Positions 31,464 to 40,899 of a stretch of DNA of 64,000 nt are shown here, one piece after another. Position numbers and translations under genes: made by a program. The notes beneath the pieces are model-generated. The model saw nothing but the letters and a program-made list of their open reading frames with translations. It searched no databases and was not told the DNA's origin. The stretch covers positions 1,116,001 through 1,180,000 of the forward strand of contig NZ_JAACJE010000001.1 of NCBI RefSeq assembly GCF_010020825.1, written 5' to 3'. This DNA is from Acidovorax sp. 210-6 (GTDB taxonomy: Bacteria; Pseudomonadota; Gammaproteobacteria; Burkholderiales; Burkholderiaceae_C). How positions within the stretch are numbered: the stretch's first letter is position 1; every line of letters begins with the position of its first letter.

Positions 31464-32848
31464 CAGCACTCGACCACGTTCACGGCCAGGCCGCCGCGCG
31501 AGGTTTCCTTGTACTTGGACATCATGTCCTTGCCCGTCTGCACCATGGTGCGGATGACCTGGTCCAGCGACACCACGTGTGTGCCGTCGCCGCGCAGCGC
31601 CAGGCGTGCGGCGTTGATGGCCTTGATGGCGCCCATGGCGTTGCGCTCGATGCAGGGGATTTGCACCTGCCCGCCCACGGGGTCGCAGGTCATGCCCAGG
31701 TTGTGTTCCATGCCGATTTCGGCAGCGTTTTCCACCTGCGCGGGCGTGCCGCCCAGCACGGCGGCCAGCGCGCCTGCGGCCATGGAGCAGGCCACGCCCA
31801 CCTCGCCCTGGCAGCCCACTTCGGCGCCCGAGAGCGAAGCGTTCATCTTGTAGATGCCGCCAATGGCGCCTGCGGTGAGCAGGAAGTCGGCAATGCCCGC
31901 CTCGGTGGCGGTGGGGATGAACTTCACGTAGTAGTGCAGCACCGCCGGGATCACGCCTGCGGCGCCGTTGGTGGGCGCCGTCACCACGCGGCCGCCGGCG
32001 GCGTTTTCCTCGTTCACGGCCATGGCGTACAGATTGACCCAGTCGAGCATGGACAGCGGGTCGCGCAGCGCGGCCTCGGGGGCGCTGCTGAGCTTGTGCT
32101 GTAGCTCGGCCGCGCGCCGCCGGATCTGCAGTGGCCCCGGCAGGTGGCCCTGCGCGGCGCAGCCACGCTGCACGCAGGCGGCCATGGTCTGCCACAGCGC
32201 GGCCAGGCCGTCGTGCACCTGGGCGGGGTTGCGCAGGTGTTCTTCATTGGCGCGCTGCAACTGGGCCACGCTCAGGCAGTGGGTGCGGCACCGCGCCAGC
32301 AGCTCGGTGGCGCTCGCGTAGGGGTAGGGCACCGGGCCTTCGGCCAGCGGCGCGGGGGGGCGGCTGAACACGCGCTCGCCGCGCGCATCGACCACAAAGC
32401 CGCCGCCCACCGAGAAGTATTCGGCGCCCAGCAGTTCCTGGCCCTGCGCATCCAGCGCGGAAAAGCGCAGGCCATTGGGGTGGAAGGGCAGACTTTTGCG
32501 CCGGAACAGCAGGTGCTCCTTTTCCACAAAGCGCACCGTGTGCTCGCCCAGCAGGGCCAGTTGCTGGCGGCTGCGGATGTCCAGCAGCGCAGGGGCGATC
32601 TGGTCGGGGTCGATGCGGTCGGGCTCGTGCCCGGCCAGGCCCAGCAGCACGGCGCTGTCGGTGCCGTGGCCCCGGCCTGTGGCGCTGAGCGAGCCGAACA
32701 GCTCGGTGTTCAGTTGCTGGGTGGCGCCCAGCAGGCCCGCCGCCTGGAGCTGGCTGGCAAAGTGCCGGGCGGCAATCATGGGGCCCACGGTGTGCGAGCT
32801 GGATGGGCCGATGCCGATCTTGAAGAGGTCGAAAACGCTGACGGTCAT
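31463..32848 (-). CDS. sdaA: L-serine ammonia-lyase, iron-sulfur dependent
   Basis: A 461-residue one-chain L-serine dehydratase. The N-terminal beta domain starts [20 protein letters not shown] with the substrate-loop SSSHT, and [19 protein letters not shown] follows. The C-terminal alpha domain has [16 protein letters not shown] and three Cys that ligate the 4Fe-4S cluster: one in [20 protein letters not shown], one in MTCDPVGG and one in [10 protein letters not shown]. It converts serine to pyruvate and ammonium. Start at 32848 lacks a strong ribosome binding site, but the family N-terminus begins exactly there. Confidence 0.95.
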   Translation of the reverse strand: MTVSVFDLFKIGIGPSSSHTVGPMIAARHFASQLQAAGLLGATQQLNTELFGSLSATGRGHGTDSAVLLGLAGHEPDRIDPDQIAPALLDIRSRQQLALLGEHTVRFVEKEHLLFRRKSLPFHPNGLRFSALDAQGQELLGAEYFSVGGGFVVDARGERVFSRPPAPLAEGPVPYPYASATELLARCRTHCLSVAQLQRANEEHLRNPAQVHDGLAALWQTMAACVQRGCAAQGHLPGPLQIRRRAAELQHKLSSAPEAALRDPLSMLDWVNLYAMAVNEENAAGGRVVTAPTNGAAGVIPAVLHYYVKFIPTATEAGIADFLLTAGAIGGIYKMNASLSGAEVGCQGEVGVACSMAAGALAAVLGGTPAQVENAAEIGMEHNLGMTCDPVGGQVQIPCIERNAMGAIKAINAARLALRGDGTHVVSLDQVIRTMVQTGKDMMSKYKETSRGGLAVNVVEC

Positions 32849-32971
32849 GGGGTGTGCGCTGAGCGCAAGCTGTGTGGCTTCAAGCGTGGGGCTGCCGCAG
32901 CGCGCTGGCAAGCGCACATTCCCTGAGGTGTTGGTGTGCTCTGCCGCTGGCTGTGCCCTGCGCGGGGTGTT

Positions 32972-33036
32972 GTTTGCTATAAAAACAATAGCTGCTTGCG
33001 CAATGAATACGGGCGATAAAGCCCAATTTTCTTTGG
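32972..33036. repeat. R1 repeat between sdaA and hpnC
   Basis: TTTGCTATAAAAACAATAGC ... GGGCGATAAAGCCCAATTTT. The rest of the 267-bp gap has no gene. Confidence 0.65.
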
Positions 33037-33115
33037 ATCTTGTATCCCAAGGCGCACAGGCTTCAGCGCGGGTTGCGGGGCATGAATGTTTCTTACTTAA
33101 AACGTGAACACGTTC

Positions 33116-33973
33116 TTACATCGCCAGGGCGCGGGCCAGCATGCCCGGTGCGTCCCACGCGCGGATGCGGGGGCGCTGGCACAGGCTGCGGCCTTGCAGG
33201 GCGTCCACCTTGTCCAGAATGCGCAAGCCGCCTTGCACCACCAGGCGCAGCTCCCAGCCCATGCGGCCGGGTACGCGGTGTACCAGGGGCGCGCCGCGCA
33301 GCATGGTGGCGCGCGTCCAGCCTGAGAGTTCTTGGATCAGGGCCGTGGTCTGCGCCGTGGGCCGCAAGGCCAGTAACTGGGCGCGGTCCACGCCGTGGGC
33401 GGCGCAGTCTTCGTCGGGCAGGTAAAAGCGCGCGCGCGGCAGGTCCACGCTCAGGTCCTGCCAGAAGTTGATGAGCTGCAGCGCGGTGCAGATGGCGTCG
33501 CTTTCGTCCAGCGCCTGCGCGCCCTGCACGCCGTACAGGTGCAGCAGCAGCCGGCCCACGGGGTTGGCCGAGCGGCGGCAGTAGTCCAGCAATTCGGTGC
33601 GGTGGGCGTAGCCGGCGCCATCGCGGGTTTTTTCCACATCTTGGATGAAGGCGCTGAGCAGGTCGTCCAGCAGCGGCACGGGCAGGGCGTGGCTTTTCAG
33701 CATGGCGGCCAGCGGGGCAAAGACGGCGGACCAGCGCTCCGAGGGCGCTTGCGCCGCTGCGATGGCGTGCAGGTCGGCCCGGTAGGCGGCCAGGTCGGCC
33801 AGGCGCTGGGCGGCGTTGGCCGGGCCTTCGTCGGCGATGTCGTCGGCCGTGCGCGCGAAGGCGTAGATGGCGGCAATGGGTGCGCGCAGGTGCGGCGGGC
33901 ACAGCCAGGACGCCACGGGAAAGTTCTCGTAGTGGGTGACAGGTGGGGGCAGGGGTGTGTTCACGGGCTGCAT
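33116..33973 (-). CDS. hpnC: Squalene/phytoene synthase family protein (HpnC-like)
   Basis: A 285-residue prenyl-transferring synthase. It begins HYENFPVASWLCPPHLRAPI, typical of HpnC. The two aspartate-rich motifs that hold the diphosphate-magnesium complex are present: ARTADDIADE near residue 60 and QLINFWQDLSVDLPRARFYLP near residue 170. RRSANPVGRLLLHLYG lies between. HpnC releases hydroxysqualene from presqualene diphosphate in the three-enzyme HpnCDE route to squalene. HpnD, HpnE and a cyclase are not in the window, so they must lie elsewhere or this enzyme has another head-to-head prenyl substrate. It is divergent from the RND efflux operon. Confidence 0.82.
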   Translation of the reverse strand: MQPVNTPLPPPVTHYENFPVASWLCPPHLRAPIAAIYAFARTADDIADEGPANAAQRLADLAAYRADLHAIAAAQAPSERWSAVFAPLAAMLKSHALPVPLLDDLLSAFIQDVEKTRDGAGYAHRTELLDYCRRSANPVGRLLLHLYGVQGAQALDESDAICTALQLINFWQDLSVDLPRARFYLPDEDCAAHGVDRAQLLALRPTAQTTALIQELSGWTRATMLRGAPLVHRVPGRMGWELRLVVQGGLRILDKVDALQGRSLCQRPRIRAWDAPGMLARALAM

Positions 33974-33979
33974 TGTCGC

Positions 33980-34008
33980 TTGACAAGGGACAAGCGATCA
34001 CATAGATT
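33980..34008 (+). promoter_or_regulatory. Sigma-70 promoter of the RND efflux operon
   Basis: Perfect -35 TTGACA (33980-33985), 17-bp spacer, -10 TAGATT (34003-34008). Confidence 0.7.
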
Positions 34009-34029
34009 ACTAACCAGTCAGTCAGTAAT
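34006..34029. promoter_or_regulatory. TetR-type operator at the efflux promoter
   Basis: Imperfect palindrome ATTACT(A)AC ... GT(C)AGTAAT of 24 bp overlapping the -10 box and start point, in the style of AcrR/TtgR operators. No TetR gene is adjacent. Confidence 0.55.
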
Positions 34030-34044
34030 TATTTGGACACATCC

Positions 34045-35226
34045 ATGCGAACTTCGTCCGCAGCACAGCCCCGTATGGGGCTTTTGGGGGTTCTGGCCCT
34101 GCTTTCCCTGGTCACCGCCTGCTCGCAGCCCGAGCCCCCGCCCGAGCCGGTGCGGGCGGTCAAGCTGCTCACGGTGGGTGCCAGCGAGCTGCAGACGGTG
34201 CAGGAGTACGCGGGCGAGGTGCGTGCAGGCGTGGAGTCGCGCCTGGGCTTTCGCGTGGCGGGCAAGCTGGTGGAGCGCCCGGTACAACTGGGCCAGCGCG
34301 TGCAGGCCGGGCAGGTGCTGGCGCAGATCGACCCGCAGGACTACCAGTTGAGCGCCGCCGCAGCGCGCGCCCAGGTGGCCGCCGCGCAAACGCAGTACGA
34401 GCTGGCGGCAGCCGATTTCCAGCGTTTCGGCAAGCTCAAGGAGCAGAACTTCATCAGCGGCGCCGAGCTCGAGCGCCGCGAAAGCGCGCTGAAGGCGGCG
34501 CGTTCGCAATTGCAGCAGGCCCAGGCGCAGGCCCAGGCCCAGGGCAACCAGGCGCAGTACACGCGCCTGCAGGCAGACGCTTCGGGCGTGGTCACGGGCA
34601 TTGATGCCGAGCCCGGCCAGGTGCTGGCCGCAGGCACGCCCGTGCTGCGCCTGGCGCACGATGGCGCGCGCGATGTGGTCATCGCCGTGCCCGAGGACAA
34701 GGTCACCCGCCTGGAGCCGGGCCAGCCGGTGCAGGTGCGCACATGGTCCACGGGTGAGTCCTTGCCCGGCACCGTGCGCGAGGTGGCAGCCAGTGCCGAC
34801 CCGGTCACGCGCACCTTCACCGTCAAGGTGAAAATCGACCCGGCCACTGCGCCACCGCTGGGCTCCACGGTGCATGTGGTACCGCAGGCGCTGGCGGCCA
34901 AGGGTTTGCAGGCCATCAAGCTGCCCACCACGGCGCTGCGCCAGGAGGGCCAGGCCACGGCGGTGTGGGTGTACGAGGCCGACAAGGGCACGGTGCGCTC
35001 GCAGGTGGTGCAGGTGGCCACGGCCGACGGCAACGACGCCGTCATCGTGGGCGGCCTCACGCCGGGCATGCAGGTGGTGAGCACCGGGGTGCATGTGCTC
35101 ACGCCGGGGCAAAAGGTTGTGGTGTTTCAGCAAAAATCGGCTCCAGGGCAATCTGGACAAGCGCAAGCAGCTACAAAAAAAGTAGCAAATGGTGCTGCGG
35201 CTGCCGCTGCCTCTTCTGCCCAGTGA
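34045..35226 (+). CDS. RND efflux periplasmic adaptor lipoprotein
   Basis: A 393-residue membrane fusion protein. A lipoprotein signal ends LLSLVTACSQ. The mature protein has a split lipoyl domain (VESRLGFRVAGKLVERPVQL ... GVVTGIDAEPGQVLAAGTPVL), a coiled-coil hairpin between (residues ~105-165, AQTQYELAAADFQRFGKL, ARSQLQQAQAQAQAQ), then beta-barrel and membrane-proximal domains. It links the inner-membrane pump to an outer-membrane channel. The last ~35 residues (QKSAPGQSGQAQAATKKVAN) are low-complexity and come from an absorbed R1 repeat. An ATG at 34045 is preferred to the in-frame TTG at 34033. No outer-membrane channel gene follows. Confidence 0.9.
   Translation: MRTSSAAQPRMGLLGVLALLSLVTACSQPEPPPEPVRAVKLLTVGASELQTVQEYAGEVRAGVESRLGFRVAGKLVERPVQLGQRVQAGQVLAQIDPQDYQLSAAAARAQVAAAQTQYELAAADFQRFGKLKEQNFISGAELERRESALKAARSQLQQAQAQAQAQGNQAQYTRLQADASGVVTGIDAEPGQVLAAGTPVLRLAHDGARDVVIAVPEDKVTRLEPGQPVQVRTWSTGESLPGTVREVAASADPVTRTFTVKVKIDPATAPPLGSTVHVVPQALAAKGLQAIKLPTTALRQEGQATAVWVYEADKGTVRSQVVQVATADGNDAVIVGGLTPGMQVVSTGVHVLTPGQKVVVFQQKSAPGQSGQAQAATKKVANGAAAAAASSAQ
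35129..35190. repeat. R1 repeat copy inside the adaptor gene 3' end
   Basis: CAAAAATCGGCTCCAGGGCA ... GCAGCTACAAAAAAAGTAGC, read through in frame and encoding the C-terminal tail of the adaptor. Confidence 0.6.
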
Positions 35227-35233
35227 GCACGCC

Positions 35234-38200
35234 ATGACGCCAGTGCAACCGAAAGAGGGCTTCAACCTCTCCCGCTGGGCCATCGACCATGCCCCGCTCA
35301 CGCGCTACCTGATGGTGGTGCTGATGGTGCTGGGCATTGCGGCCTACTTCCAACTGGGGCAGGACGAAGACCCGCCGTTTACCTTCCGTGCCATGGTGGT
35401 GCGCACCTACTGGCCCGGCGCCACGGCGCAGCAGGTGGCCGAGCAGGTGACCGACAAGATCGAGCGCACCCTGCAGGAGGTGCCCAACGCCGACAAGATC
35501 CGCAGCTACTCCAAGCCCGGCGAGTCGCAGATCATCCTGGAGATTAAGGACAGCACGCGCGCTGCCGAGGTGGCCAACATCTGGTACACCGTGCGCAAGA
35601 AGGTGGGCGACATGCGCTACACCCTGCCGCAGGGCGTTCAGGGGCCGTTCTTCAACGACGATTTTGGCGATGTGTATGGCGTGATCTACGCTTTGCAGGC
35701 CGAGGGCTACAGCTACGCCGAGGTCAAGCAGTTTGCCGACGACGTGCGCCAACAACTGCTGCGCGTGCCGGATGTGGCCAAGGTGGAGCTGTTCGGCGTG
35801 CAGGACGAGAAGCTCTACATCGAGGTCTCGCAAAAGCGCCTGTCGCAACTGGGCCTGGACATGAATGCCGTGCTGGCGCAGCTGGGCCAGCAGAACGCCG
35901 TGGAGGGAGCAGGCGTGGTGCAGACGCCGCAGGACCAGGTGCAGGTGCGTGTGGCCGGGCAGTTCCAGGCCATTGAAGACCTGCGCGCCATGCCCATCCG
36001 GGGGGCCACGGGCAACATGCTGCGCCTGGGCGATATTGCCGAAATTCGGCGTGGCTATGTGGAGCCCACGGCCGTGAAGGTGCGCCACGAAGGGCAGGAG
36101 GTGATCGCGCTGGGTGTCTCCATGACCAAGGGTGGCGACATCATTCGGCTGGGCAAGGCCTTGCACGCGGCCACCGCTTCGATCGCCAAGACCTTGCCTG
36201 CGGGCGTGCAACTGGTGAACGTGCAGGACCAGCCCAAGTCGGTGGCCAGTTCGGTCAATGAATTCGTCAAGGTGCTGATCGAGGCCGTGGCCATCGTGCT
36301 GGCCGTGAGCTTCGTCAGCTTGGGGATGCACAAGCGCACGGGCGAGCAGCGCTGGTGGAAGCGCTGGTACATCGACCCGCGCCCCGGCCTGGTGGTGGCC
36401 ATCACCATTCCGCTGGTGCTGGCGGTGACTTTTTTGGCCATGTGGTACTGGGGCATAGGCCTGCACAAGGTGTCGCTGGGCTCGCTCATCATCGCGCTGG
36501 GGCTGCTGGTGGACGACGCCATCATCGCCGTCGAGATGATGGTGCGCAAAATGGAAGAGGGCTACGACAAGCTGCGCGCCGCCACCTTCGCCTACGAGAT
36601 CACGGCCATTCCCATGCTCACGGGCACCCTGATCACGGCGGTGGGCTTTCTGCCCATTGGCATCGCCAAGTCGGCCGTGGGGGAGTACACCTTTGCCATC
36701 TTTGCGGTCACGGTCATTGCGCTGGTGCTGAGCTGGATCGCCTCGGTGTACTTCGTGCCCTACCTGGGCACGCTGCTGCTCAAACCGCCGCCGGGCCGCC
36801 CCAAGGCGGTTGGCGCCCCCTTGGGGGGCAGCAAAGCCCACGCAGTGGCGAGCGTGGGGGCCAACAATCTGCCGCCGCATGTGGTGGCTGCGGGCATCAC
36901 CGACGACCCGCACGAGGTGTTTGACAGCCCGTTCTACACGGCCTTCCGGCGCCTGGTGCACTGGTGCGTGGAACACCGCTGGCTGACCATTGGCGCCACC
37001 TTGCTGATTTTTGCCCTGGGCATTGTGGGCATGGGCAAGGTGCAGCAGCAGTTCTTCCCGGATTCCAACCGCCCCGAGATCCTGGTGGACCTGTGGTTCC
37101 CCGAGGGCACCTCGTATGCGGGCAACGAGGAAGTCACGCTGCGCGTGGAAAAGCGCCTCATGGAGCAGCCCGGCGTGGCCACGGTCAGTGGCTGGGTGGG
37201 TTCGGGCGTGCCGCGTTTCTATTTGCCGCTGGACCAGGTGTTCCCGCAGAGCAACGTGTCGCAGTTCATCGTGCTGGCGCAGGACCTGAAAAAGCGCGAG
37301 GCGCTGCTGGCCTCGCTGCCGGCCCTGCTGGCGCAGGAGTTCCCCGAGGTGCGTGGCCGCGTCAAGCTGCTGCCCAACGGGCCGCCGGTGCCGTATCCGG
37401 TGCAGTTCCGCGTGATGGGGCCGGATCCGGCGGTGCTGCGTGCCCATGCCGACGAGGTGAAGGCGGTGCTGCGCGCCTCGCCCCACATGCGTGGTGTGAA
37501 TGACAACTGGAACGAGTCCGTCAAGGTGCTGCGCCTGGAGGTGGACCAGGACAAGGCGCGCGCGCTGGGCGTGACGAGCCAGTCCATCGCGCAGGCGTCC
37601 AAGGTCATGCAGACCGGCATGCAGGTGGGCCAGTACCGCGAGGGCGACAAGCTCATCGACATCGTGCTGCGCCAGCCCGAGGACGAGCGCCGCGCCATCA
37701 CCGACATTGCCAACGCCTACCTGCCCACGGCCAGCGGCCGCTCGATCCCGCTCACGCAGATCGCCAAGCCGGTGTTCACCTGGGAGCCGGGCGTGATGTG
37801 GCGCGAGGGCCGCGAGTACGCCATCACCGTGCAGGGTGACGTGGTGAAGGGCCTGCAGGGGGCCACGGTCACGCAGCAACTGCTGCCTGAGCTGCGCAAG
37901 ATCGAGGCCGACTGGCACGCCGCAGGGCAGAACGCCTACCACATCACCGTGGCGGGCGCGGTGGCCGAAAGCTCCAAGGGCTCGTCGTCCATCGCGGCGG
38001 GCGTGCCCATCATGCTGTTCGTCACCTTCACACTGCTGATGCTGCAACTGCACAGCTTCAGCCGTGCCATGCTGGTGTTCCTGACCGGGCCGCTGGGTAT
38101 CGCTGGTGTGGCCGGGGCGCTGATTTTGCTGGGGCGGCCGTTCGGCTTTGTGGCGCTGCTGGGCGTGATCGCGCTCATGGGCATGATCCAGCGCAACTCG

Positions 38201-38488
38201 GTCATCCTGATCGACCAGATCGAGCAGGACCGCGCGCGCGGCGTTCCGGCGTGGGACGCCATCGTCGAATCGGCGGTGCGCCGCCTGCGCCCCATCGTGC
38301 TGACAGCTGCGGCCGCCGTGCTGGCCATGATCCCGCTCTCGCGCAGCGTGTTCTGGGGCCCCATGGCCGTGGCCATCATGGGCGGGCTGATCGTGGCCAC
38401 CGTGCTCACGCTGCTGGCCCTGCCGGCCATGTATGCGGCCTGGTTCCGGGTGCGTCGGCCAGAGCCCGAAGTGGGTGCCGGGGATTGA
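35234..38488 (+). CDS. RND efflux permease
   Basis: A 1084-residue inner-membrane pump of the HAE/AcrB superfamily with 12 expected membrane helices and two large periplasmic loops. Marks include ADKIRSYSKPGESQIILEI in the first porter region, GLLVDDAIIAVEMMVRKMEE in helix 4 with the two proton-relay Asp residues, VEHRWLTIGATLLIF at helix 7, and LIDQIEQDRARGVPAWDAIV near the C-terminus. The central cytoplasmic linker (residues ~518-550, GRPKAVGAPLGGSKAHAVAS) is encoded by an inserted palindromic repeat. It starts 8 bp behind the adaptor stop. Substrate unknown; it is closest in style to the shorter-loop proteobacterial pumps, not AcrB itself. Confidence 0.92.
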   Translation: MTPVQPKEGFNLSRWAIDHAPLTRYLMVVLMVLGIAAYFQLGQDEDPPFTFRAMVVRTYWPGATAQQVAEQVTDKIERTLQEVPNADKIRSYSKPGESQIILEIKDSTRAAEVANIWYTVRKKVGDMRYTLPQGVQGPFFNDDFGDVYGVIYALQAEGYSYAEVKQFADDVRQQLLRVPDVAKVELFGVQDEKLYIEVSQKRLSQLGLDMNAVLAQLGQQNAVEGAGVVQTPQDQVQVRVAGQFQAIEDLRAMPIRGATGNMLRLGDIAEIRRGYVEPTAVKVRHEGQEVIALGVSMTKGGDIIRLGKALHAATASIAKTLPAGVQLVNVQDQPKSVASSVNEFVKVLIEAVAIVLAVSFVSLGMHKRTGEQRWWKRWYIDPRPGLVVAITIPLVLAVTFLAMWYWGIGLHKVSLGSLIIALGLLVDDAIIAVEMMVRKMEEGYDKLRAATFAYEITAIPMLTGTLITAVGFLPIGIAKSAVGEYTFAIFAVTVIALVLSWIASVYFVPYLGTLLLKPPPGRPKAVGAPLGGSKAHAVASVGANNLPPHVVAAGITDDPHEVFDSPFYTAFRRLVHWCVEHRWLTIGATLLIFALGIVGMGKVQQQFFPDSNRPEILVDLWFPEGTSYAGNEEVTLRVEKRLMEQPGVATVSGWVGSGVPRFYLPLDQVFPQSNVSQFIVLAQDLKKREALLASLPALLAQEFPEVRGRVKLLPNGPPVPYPVQFRVMGPDPAVLRAHADEVKAVLRASPHMRGVNDNWNESVKVLRLEVDQDKARALGVTSQSIAQASKVMQTGMQVGQYREGDKLIDIVLRQPEDERRAITDIANAYLPTASGRSIPLTQIAKPVFTWEPGVMWREGREYAITVQGDVVKGLQGATVTQQLLPELRKIEADWHAAGQNAYHITVAGAVAESSKGSSSIAAGVPIMLFVTFTLLMLQLHSFSRAMLVFLTGPLGIAGVAGALILLGRPFGFVALLGVIALMGMIQRNSVILIDQIEQDRARGVPAWDAIVESAVRRLRPIVLTAAAAVLAMIPLSRSVFWGPMAVAIMGGLIVATVLTLLALPAMYAAWFRVRRPEPEVGAGD
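36788..36877. repeat. Palindromic repeat inserted in the RND permease gene
   Basis: CCGCCCCAAGGCGG followed by GGCGCCCCCTTGGGGGGCAG and CACGCAGTGGCGAGCGTGGG. The reading frame continues through it and encodes the linker between the two halves of the pump. Confidence 0.6.
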
Positions 38489-38530
38489 TGTGCCCGCATC
38501 AGGTTAAAATCAAGAGTTAACCAGTTTCAC

Positions 38531-38559
38531 ACAGGCGGCAGGCGGTGCTTGCCGCCTGT
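38531..38559 (+). terminator. Terminator of the RND operon
   Basis: Perfect 10-bp stem ACAGGCGGCA / TGCCGCCTGT with a nine-base loop, followed by CTGTTTG; the T-run is short. Confidence 0.6.
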
Positions 38560-38572
38560 CTGTTTGAAGACC

Positions 38573-38659
38573 GCGCGGGTGGCGAAATTGGTAGACGCAC
38601 CAGGTTTAGGTCCTGACGCCAGCAATGGTGTGGGGGTTCGAGTCCCCCCCCGCGCACCA
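38573..38659 (+). tRNA. tRNA-Leu (anticodon TAG)
   Basis: 87 bases including an encoded CCA. Acceptor GCGCGGG / CCCGCGC, long variable arm of class II tRNAs, anticodon loop TTTAGGT with TAG at 38607-38609, T-arm GGGGGTTCGAGTCCCCC. It reads CUA/CUG-type leucine codons. It lies between the efflux operon terminator and tig. Confidence 0.96.
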
Positions 38660-38734
38660 CCCCTTTGAGACTTGTCCGGACACGGCGCCACTGCTCCGCA
38701 GTTGGCGCGTTTATTCAGAAATTTAGGAGTAGCC

Positions 38735-40057
38735 ATGGCTGTTACCGTTGAAACCCTTGAAAAGCTCGAACGCAAGATCACGCTGAGCCTGCCCCTGGCC
38801 GCTGTGCAGAGTGAAGTTGAATCGCGCCTCAAGCGCATGGCGCGCACCGTCAAGATGGACGGCTTCCGTCCCGGCAAGGTGCCCATGAACGTGGTGGCGC
38901 AGCGCTACGGTTACTCGGTGCAGTACGAAGTGCTGAACGACAAGGTCGGTGAGGCCTTCACCCTGGCCGCCAACGAAGCCAAGCTGCGCGTGGCAGGCCA
39001 GCCGCGCATCACCGAGAAGGAAGGTGCGCCCGAGGGCGAAATGACCTTCGACGCCGTGTTTGAAGTGTTCCCCGAAGTCAAGATCGGTGACCTGTCCGAC
39101 GTTGAAGTGGAAAAGCTGGCCACCGAAGTGACCGACAGCGCCATCGACCGCACGCTGGACATCCTGCGCAAGCAGCGCCGCAGCTTTGCCCAGCGCGCCC
39201 TGGACGCAGCCGCCCAGGACGGCGACCGCGTGACCGTGGACTTCGAAGGCAAGATCGACGGCGAACCCTTCGCCGGCGGCAAGGCCGAGGACTTCCAGTT
39301 CCTGGTGGGCGAAGGCCAGATGCTGAAGGAATTTGAAGATGCCGTGCGCGGCATGAAGGTGGGCGAGAGCAAGACTTTCCCCCTGGCTTTCCCGGCCGAC
39401 TACCACGGCAAGGATGTGGCGGGCAAGACGGCCGACTTCCTGGTCACGGTCAAGAAGATCGAAGCCTCGCACCTGCCCGAAGTGAACGATGCGCTGGCCA
39501 AGTCGCTGGGCATTGCCGACGCCACGGTGGACGGTCTGCGCGCCGACATCAAGAAGAACCTGGAGCGCGAAGTCAAGTTCCGCCTGCTGGCCCGCAACAA
39601 GGCTGCCGTGATGGACGCACTGCTGGCCAAGGCCGAGCTGGACCTGCCCAACGCGAGCGTGCAGGCCGAAATCGAGCGCCTCAAGGCTGGCGCACGCGCC
39701 GAGCTGAAGCAGCGTGGCATCAAGGATGCCGACAAGGCCGAAATTCCGGACGACATTTTCCGTGCGCAGGCCGAGCGCCGCGTGCGCCTGGGTCTGGTGG
39801 TGGCCGAGGTGGTGCGCGCCAACAACCTGCATGCCCAGCCGGACCAGCTCAAGGCCCACATCGACGAGCTGGCAGCCAGCTACGAGAAGCCCGAAGACGT
39901 GGTGCGCTGGTACTTCAGCGACCGCCAGCGTCTGGCCGAAGTCGAGGCCGTGGTGATCGAGAACAACGTGGCCGACTTTGTGCTGAGCAAGGCCAAGGTG
40001 ACCAACAAGGACGTCACCTTTGACGAACTGATGGGCGCGGCTGCAGCGCAGGCCTGA
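38735..40057 (+). CDS. tig: Trigger factor (ribosome-associated chaperone)
   Basis: A 440-residue chaperone. The N-terminal ribosome-binding domain has the signature [12 protein letters not shown] (residues ~44-55). The central FKBP-like prolyl isomerase domain has [21 protein letters not shown] (near residue 165) and [18 protein letters not shown]. The C-terminal helical arms follow to the end. It binds emerging chains at the ribosome exit and speeds proline isomerisation. The ATG at 38735 follows TAGGAGT. It leads the conserved order tig-clpP-clpX-lon, but a terminator separates it from clpP. Confidence 0.96.
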   Translation: MAVTVETLEKLERKITLSLPLAAVQSEVESRLKRMARTVKMDGFRPGKVPMNVVAQRYGYSVQYEVLNDKVGEAFTLAANEAKLRVAGQPRITEKEGAPEGEMTFDAVFEVFPEVKIGDLSDVEVEKLATEVTDSAIDRTLDILRKQRRSFAQRALDAAAQDGDRVTVDFEGKIDGEPFAGGKAEDFQFLVGEGQMLKEFEDAVRGMKVGESKTFPLAFPADYHGKDVAGKTADFLVTVKKIEASHLPEVNDALAKSLGIADATVDGLRADIKKNLEREVKFRLLARNKAAVMDALLAKAELDLPNASVQAEIERLKAGARAELKQRGIKDADKAEIPDDIFRAQAERRVRLGLVVAEVVRANNLHAQPDQLKAHIDELAASYEKPEDVVRWYFSDRQRLAEVEAVVIENNVADFVLSKAKVTNKDVTFDELMGAAAAQA

Positions 40058-40112
40058 TAGGCCGCAGCGCACGGGCCGTTGCGGGCCTGTGCGTGCACTG
40101 AAGCCATGCTTG

Positions 40113-40150
40113 GGGGCTTGTGACCATGGGCACAAGCCCCATTTCATTTC
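40113..40150 (+). terminator. Intrinsic terminator between tig and clpP
   Basis: Perfect 10-bp stem GGGGCTTGTG / CACAAGCCCC with an eight-base loop and an ATTTCATTTC tail. The clpP start is 36 bp further on, so some read-through or a separate promoter is needed. Confidence 0.7.
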
Positions 40151-40185
40151 TGGGTACATTACCCGCCTGCAATGGAGAAACCTAC

Positions 40186-40794
40186 ATGAGCGCACTGGAA
40201 ACACAGGCCCTGGGCATGATCCCGATGGTCATCGAACAGTCGGGCCGCGGCGAGCGGTCGTACGACATCTATTCGCGTCTGCTCAAGGAACGCGTGATCT
40301 TCCTGGTCGGCGAGGTCAACGACCAGACGGCCAACCTGGTGGTGGCGCAGTTGCTGTTCCTGGAAAGCGAGAATCCGGACAAGGACATCTCGTTCTACAT
40401 CAACTCCCCGGGTGGCAGCGTCACGGCGGGCATGGCCATTTACGACACCATGCAGTTCATCAAGCCCGACGTTTCCACGCTGTGCTGCGGCTTCGCCGCC
40501 AGCATGGGCGCCTTCCTGCTGGCAGCGGGTGCCAAGGGTAAGCGCTTCTCGCTGCCCAACTCCAAGATCATGATCCACCAGGTGCTCGGTGGCGCGCGTG
40601 GTCAGGCCACGGACATCGAGATCCACGCGCGCGACATCCTGCGCACCAAGGACCAGATGAACCGCATCCTGGCCGAGCGCACGGGGCAGCCGATCGAGAA
40701 GGTGAAGCAGGATACCGAGCGCGACTACTTCATGACCGCCGACGAGGCCAAGGACTACGGCATCGTCGATCAGGTGATCGCCAAGCGGCCCTGA
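40186..40794 (+). CDS. clpP: ATP-dependent Clp protease, proteolytic subunit
   Basis: A 202-residue serine protease. Catalytic triad contexts are [14 protein letters not shown] (Ser near residue 105), [11 protein letters not shown] (His near residue 130) and [13 protein letters not shown] (Asp near residue 180). [21 protein letters not shown] near the start is typical. Fourteen copies form the barrel that degrades proteins fed by ClpX or ClpA. Start at 40186 follows GGAGAA. clpX follows after 105 bp. Confidence 0.97.
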   Translation: MSALETQALGMIPMVIEQSGRGERSYDIYSRLLKERVIFLVGEVNDQTANLVVAQLLFLESENPDKDISFYINSPGGSVTAGMAIYDTMQFIKPDVSTLCCGFAASMGAFLLAAGAKGKRFSLPNSKIMIHQVLGGARGQATDIEIHARDILRTKDQMNRILAERTGQPIEKVKQDTERDYFMTADEAKDYGIVDQVIAKRP

Positions 40795-40899
40795 TCCTGT
40801 GCAGAGCGCCCGCAGGGCTGGTTTTCCGGCCCGTGGCGCATTCCCCTGCTTTGGGTATCATCCCGACAACTTTCAGTAACACACAAGGCACAGCTTCCC

